Positions 62,446 to 64,000 of a stretch of 64,000 nucleotides of DNA are shown piece after piece. This DNA comes from Streptomyces sp. yr375. Lineage in GTDB: Bacteria > Actinomycetota > Actinomycetes > Streptomycetales > Streptomycetaceae. Position numbers and translations under genes: made by a program. The notes under the pieces are model-generated. The model saw nothing but the letters and a program-made list of their open reading frames with translations. It was not told where the DNA came from and ran no database searches. How positions within the stretch are numbered: the stretch's first letter is position 1; each line of letters opens with the position of its first letter. The stretch is from NCBI RefSeq assembly GCF_900110755.1, contig NZ_FOFF01000013.1, positions 104,192-168,191 of the forward strand. Reading direction: 5' to 3'.

Positions 62446-63099
62446 TCAGATCCGGTAGCCGGAACCGGGGACGGTGACGATCACCGGAGGTTCGCCCAGC
62501 TTGCGGCGCAGCGTCATGACCGTCACGCGCACCACGTTGGTGAACGGGTCGGTGTTCTCGTCCCAGGCCTTCTCCAGGAGCTGTTCCGCGGAGACGACGG
62601 CGCCCTCGCTGCGCATCAGGACCTCCAGGACGGCGAACTCCTTGGGCGCGAGCTGGACCTCCTTGCCGTCGCGGAAGACCTCGCGGCGGTTGGGATCGAG
62701 CTTGATGCCGGCCCGCTCCAGGACCGGCGGCAGCGGCACGCTGGTGCGCCGGCCGAGGGCACGCACGCGTGCGATCAGCTCGCTGAAGGCGAAGGGCTTG
62801 GGGAGGTAGTCGTCGGCGCCGATCTCCAGGCCCTCGACCCGGTCGCTGACGTCGCCGGACGCCGTGAGCATCAGCACGCGCGTGGGCATGCCGAGTTCGA
62901 CGATCTTGCGGCAGACGTCGTCGCCGTGCACGAGGGGGAGGTCGCGGTCGAGGACGACCACGTCGTAGTCGTTGACGCCGATGCGCTCCAGGGCGGCCGC
63001 ACCGTCGTACACGACGTCGACGGCCATGGCCTCCCGGCGCAGTCCGGTGGCCACCGCATCGGCGAGTAGCTGCTCGTCCTCGACGACGAGTACGCGCAC
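62446..63099 (-). CDS. cutR: Response regulator CutR
   Basis: 217 residues from GTG 63099 (VRVLVVEDEQLLADAVATGLRRE), the family's usual length. Receiver domain with phosphoacceptor in VVVLDRDLP and Lys in YLPKPFAF, and an OmpR-type winged helix ending PPVIVTVPGSGYRI. It is the transcriptional output of CutS. Confidence 0.95.
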   Translation of the reverse strand: MRVLVVEDEQLLADAVATGLRREAMAVDVVYDGAAALERIGVNDYDVVVLDRDLPLVHGDDVCRKIVELGMPTRVLMLTASGDVSDRVEGLEIGADDYLPKPFAFSELIARVRALGRRTSVPLPPVLERAGIKLDPNRREVFRDGKEVQLAPKEFAVLEVLMRSEGAVVSAEQLLEKAWDENTDPFTNVVRVTVMTLRRKLGEPPVIVTVPGSGYRI

Positions 63100-63514
63100 G
63101 TCGCTTGTCCTTCCTCTGTCCACCCGCGTAGCGCTCCGTGAGCGCACGTGGGCAGGGGTCCTGGTGAGTGTGGCCTCCATCCTGCCCTTTTCGGCCATAA
63201 GTCGGCGGTAAGGCGGGTGCGCGGCAGATGAAGGACCGGTGTGAAGGCCGGGAATGCGAGATTTTCTCGTCGGGTTGAGGTTTCCGTGGAAGAGAGCGGG
63301 GGGAGGACGGCTTTACACCCCGCGATCACGCTCTGCATGTGCCACAGCACCATGTGGTACGCCGCGTTCCGCTTGCCGCAGAGTGGGCGTGGGTGTCCGG
63401 CACCGTCGCCGCCCGGCAGGCAGCGCTGGGCACCTGTTCGCAGACGTGATCGCCCCTTCCCAACCGGCACACCCCCGTGCCACCGACCCACGACCCAGGA
63501 CGAGGGGGCGCAGC
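63100..63514. other. Intergenic region upstream of cutR
   Basis: 415 bp with the cutRS promoter region. An imperfect inverted repeat GTGCCACA-N6-TGTGGTAC is at 63339-63360. No other feature is recognised. Confidence 0.45.
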
Positions 63515-63688
63515 ATGGACGCATTCACCGCAGGACTTCTGCAGCGCATAAGGGCGACCGAGTCCGATCTGACCCGGGCTCGCGACGAGGGCGACGACTT
63601 CCTCGCCGAGGTGGAGCAGGCCGAGCTCGACGACCTTCGCCGCCTTGCCGCCGAGCACGGTGTCGAGGTCGGCGCGACAAGCGTCTGA
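63515..63688 (+). CDS. Small acidic helical protein (57 residues)
   Basis: ATG 63515 is preceded by GGGGGCG. The sequence starts MDAFTAGLLQRIRATESD and is nearly all helix, with strong acidic content (EGDDFLAEVEQAELDDL). It has no Cys or membrane segment. It is a typical short conserved streptomycete protein, family not recognised. Confidence 0.65.
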   Translation: MDAFTAGLLQRIRATESDLTRARDEGDDFLAEVEQAELDDLRRLAAEHGVEVGATSV

Positions 63689-63746
63689 GCAGTTCCTGAG
63701 CAGTTCCCGCGCACGACGGAGGGCCCCGGCGAATCCTTGGGTTCTG

Positions 63747-63791
63747 ACGGTCCTCGCAACACCCGCGATCTGTGGGAGTTGCGAGGACCGT
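63747..63791 (+). promoter_or_regulatory. 14-bp inverted repeat at the transposase start
   Basis: ACGGTCCTCGCAAC pairs with GTTGCGAGGACCGT across a 17-base loop. The right arm ends inside the GTG start at 63790, so a hairpin in the mRNA would hide the start codon and keep transposase translation low. Confidence 0.8.
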
Positions 63792-64000
63792 GGCCGTTGG
63801 ACGCGATGATGTTTCGGGGTTGAGGGAGCGTTTCCTTGCGCGGCTGGATGCTGTGGGGAACGTGACCGTGGTGGCGCGCGAGCTGGGGGTGAACCGGAAC
63901 ACTGCCTTCGGCTGGGCTCGGAAGGCCGGACGGAGCTCGGTGCGCGTGTCGCGGCGGCATCCCGGGCGCGACGAGTACGAGCGGCTTCGGGCCGCCGGTG
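63790..64000 (+). mobile_element. IS30-type transposase gene, N-terminal part (cut by window end)
   Basis: From GTG 63790 the frame encodes VAVGRDDVSGLRERFLARLD, then VARELGVNRNTAFGWARKAG and RRHPGRDEYERLRAAG. This is the N-terminal helix-turn-helix of IS30-family transposases common in Streptomyces. The gene continues past base 64000, so completeness is unknown. The element's left end probably lies near 63730-63747. Confidence 0.8.

Overview
The window is high-GC actinobacterial chromosome, almost certainly Streptomyces. Third-position G/C is extreme, GTG and TTG starts are common, several genes look leaderless, and it carries genus hallmarks: a conservon (sensor ATPase, roadblock, DUF742, GTPase), the CutRS two-component pair, an XRE-MurA fusion, a SepF paralogue, and the actinobacterial block DUF4193 / DUF3093 / thioesterase / dUTPase / DUF3710 / OB-fold / DUF3159 / TrkA. 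No tRNA, rRNA or CRISPR array was seen.

Layout. 0-4 kb: end of a CE7 acetyl esterase, a secreted AA10 cellulose/chitin monooxygenase behind a CebR-type operator, and a sensor kinase whose response regulator has collapsed to a 39-residue relic. 4-9 kb: aconitase and, divergently, an HTH-MurA fusion; both promoters carry an ATCTC-N6-GAGAT palindrome. 9-13 kb: the conservon. 13-18 kb: a molybdenum block with two HTH-Mop proteins, a sulfite-oxidase-fold protein, modABC and a formate dehydrogenase remnant. 18-20 kb: a kdp potassium operon destroyed by a deletion joining kdpA to kdpB, with kdpC left intact. 20-24 kb: a PaaX-type regulator, a small ATPase and the arginine deiminase/ornithine carbamoyltransferase pair. 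24-31 kb: an SPFH protein overlapping an NAD-kinase-like protein, and the Hen1-Pnkp RNA repair pair. 32-41 kb: GH3 beta-glucosidase, MazG-like protein, AAA ATPase, SepF, a polytopic membrane protein, a decayed ECF sigma locus and a TetR regulator. 41.6-46.1 kb: two amino-acid permeases and a GntR regulator, bracketed by a 48-bp direct repeat of an RNA methyltransferase gene end.

46-64 kb is a conserved core: RNA methyltransferase, a large APC permease, a 31-residue membrane peptide, two TrkA proteins, DUF3159 and OB-fold proteins, intact KdpDE, DUF3710, dUTPase, thioesterase, DUF3093, DUF4193 and CutRS. The window ends inside an IS30-type transposase gene whose start codon is at the edge of an inverted repeat.

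Two themes connect the parts. The first is potassium: TrkA/TrkA, an APC permease and KdpDE are intact at 47-57 kb, while the local Kdp pump is deleted, so KdpDE must act on another locus or on other genes. The second is decay by internal deletion: response regulator, formate dehydrogenase, kdpAB, the ECF sigma factor and its partner all keep recognisable ends but have lost their middles or starts.
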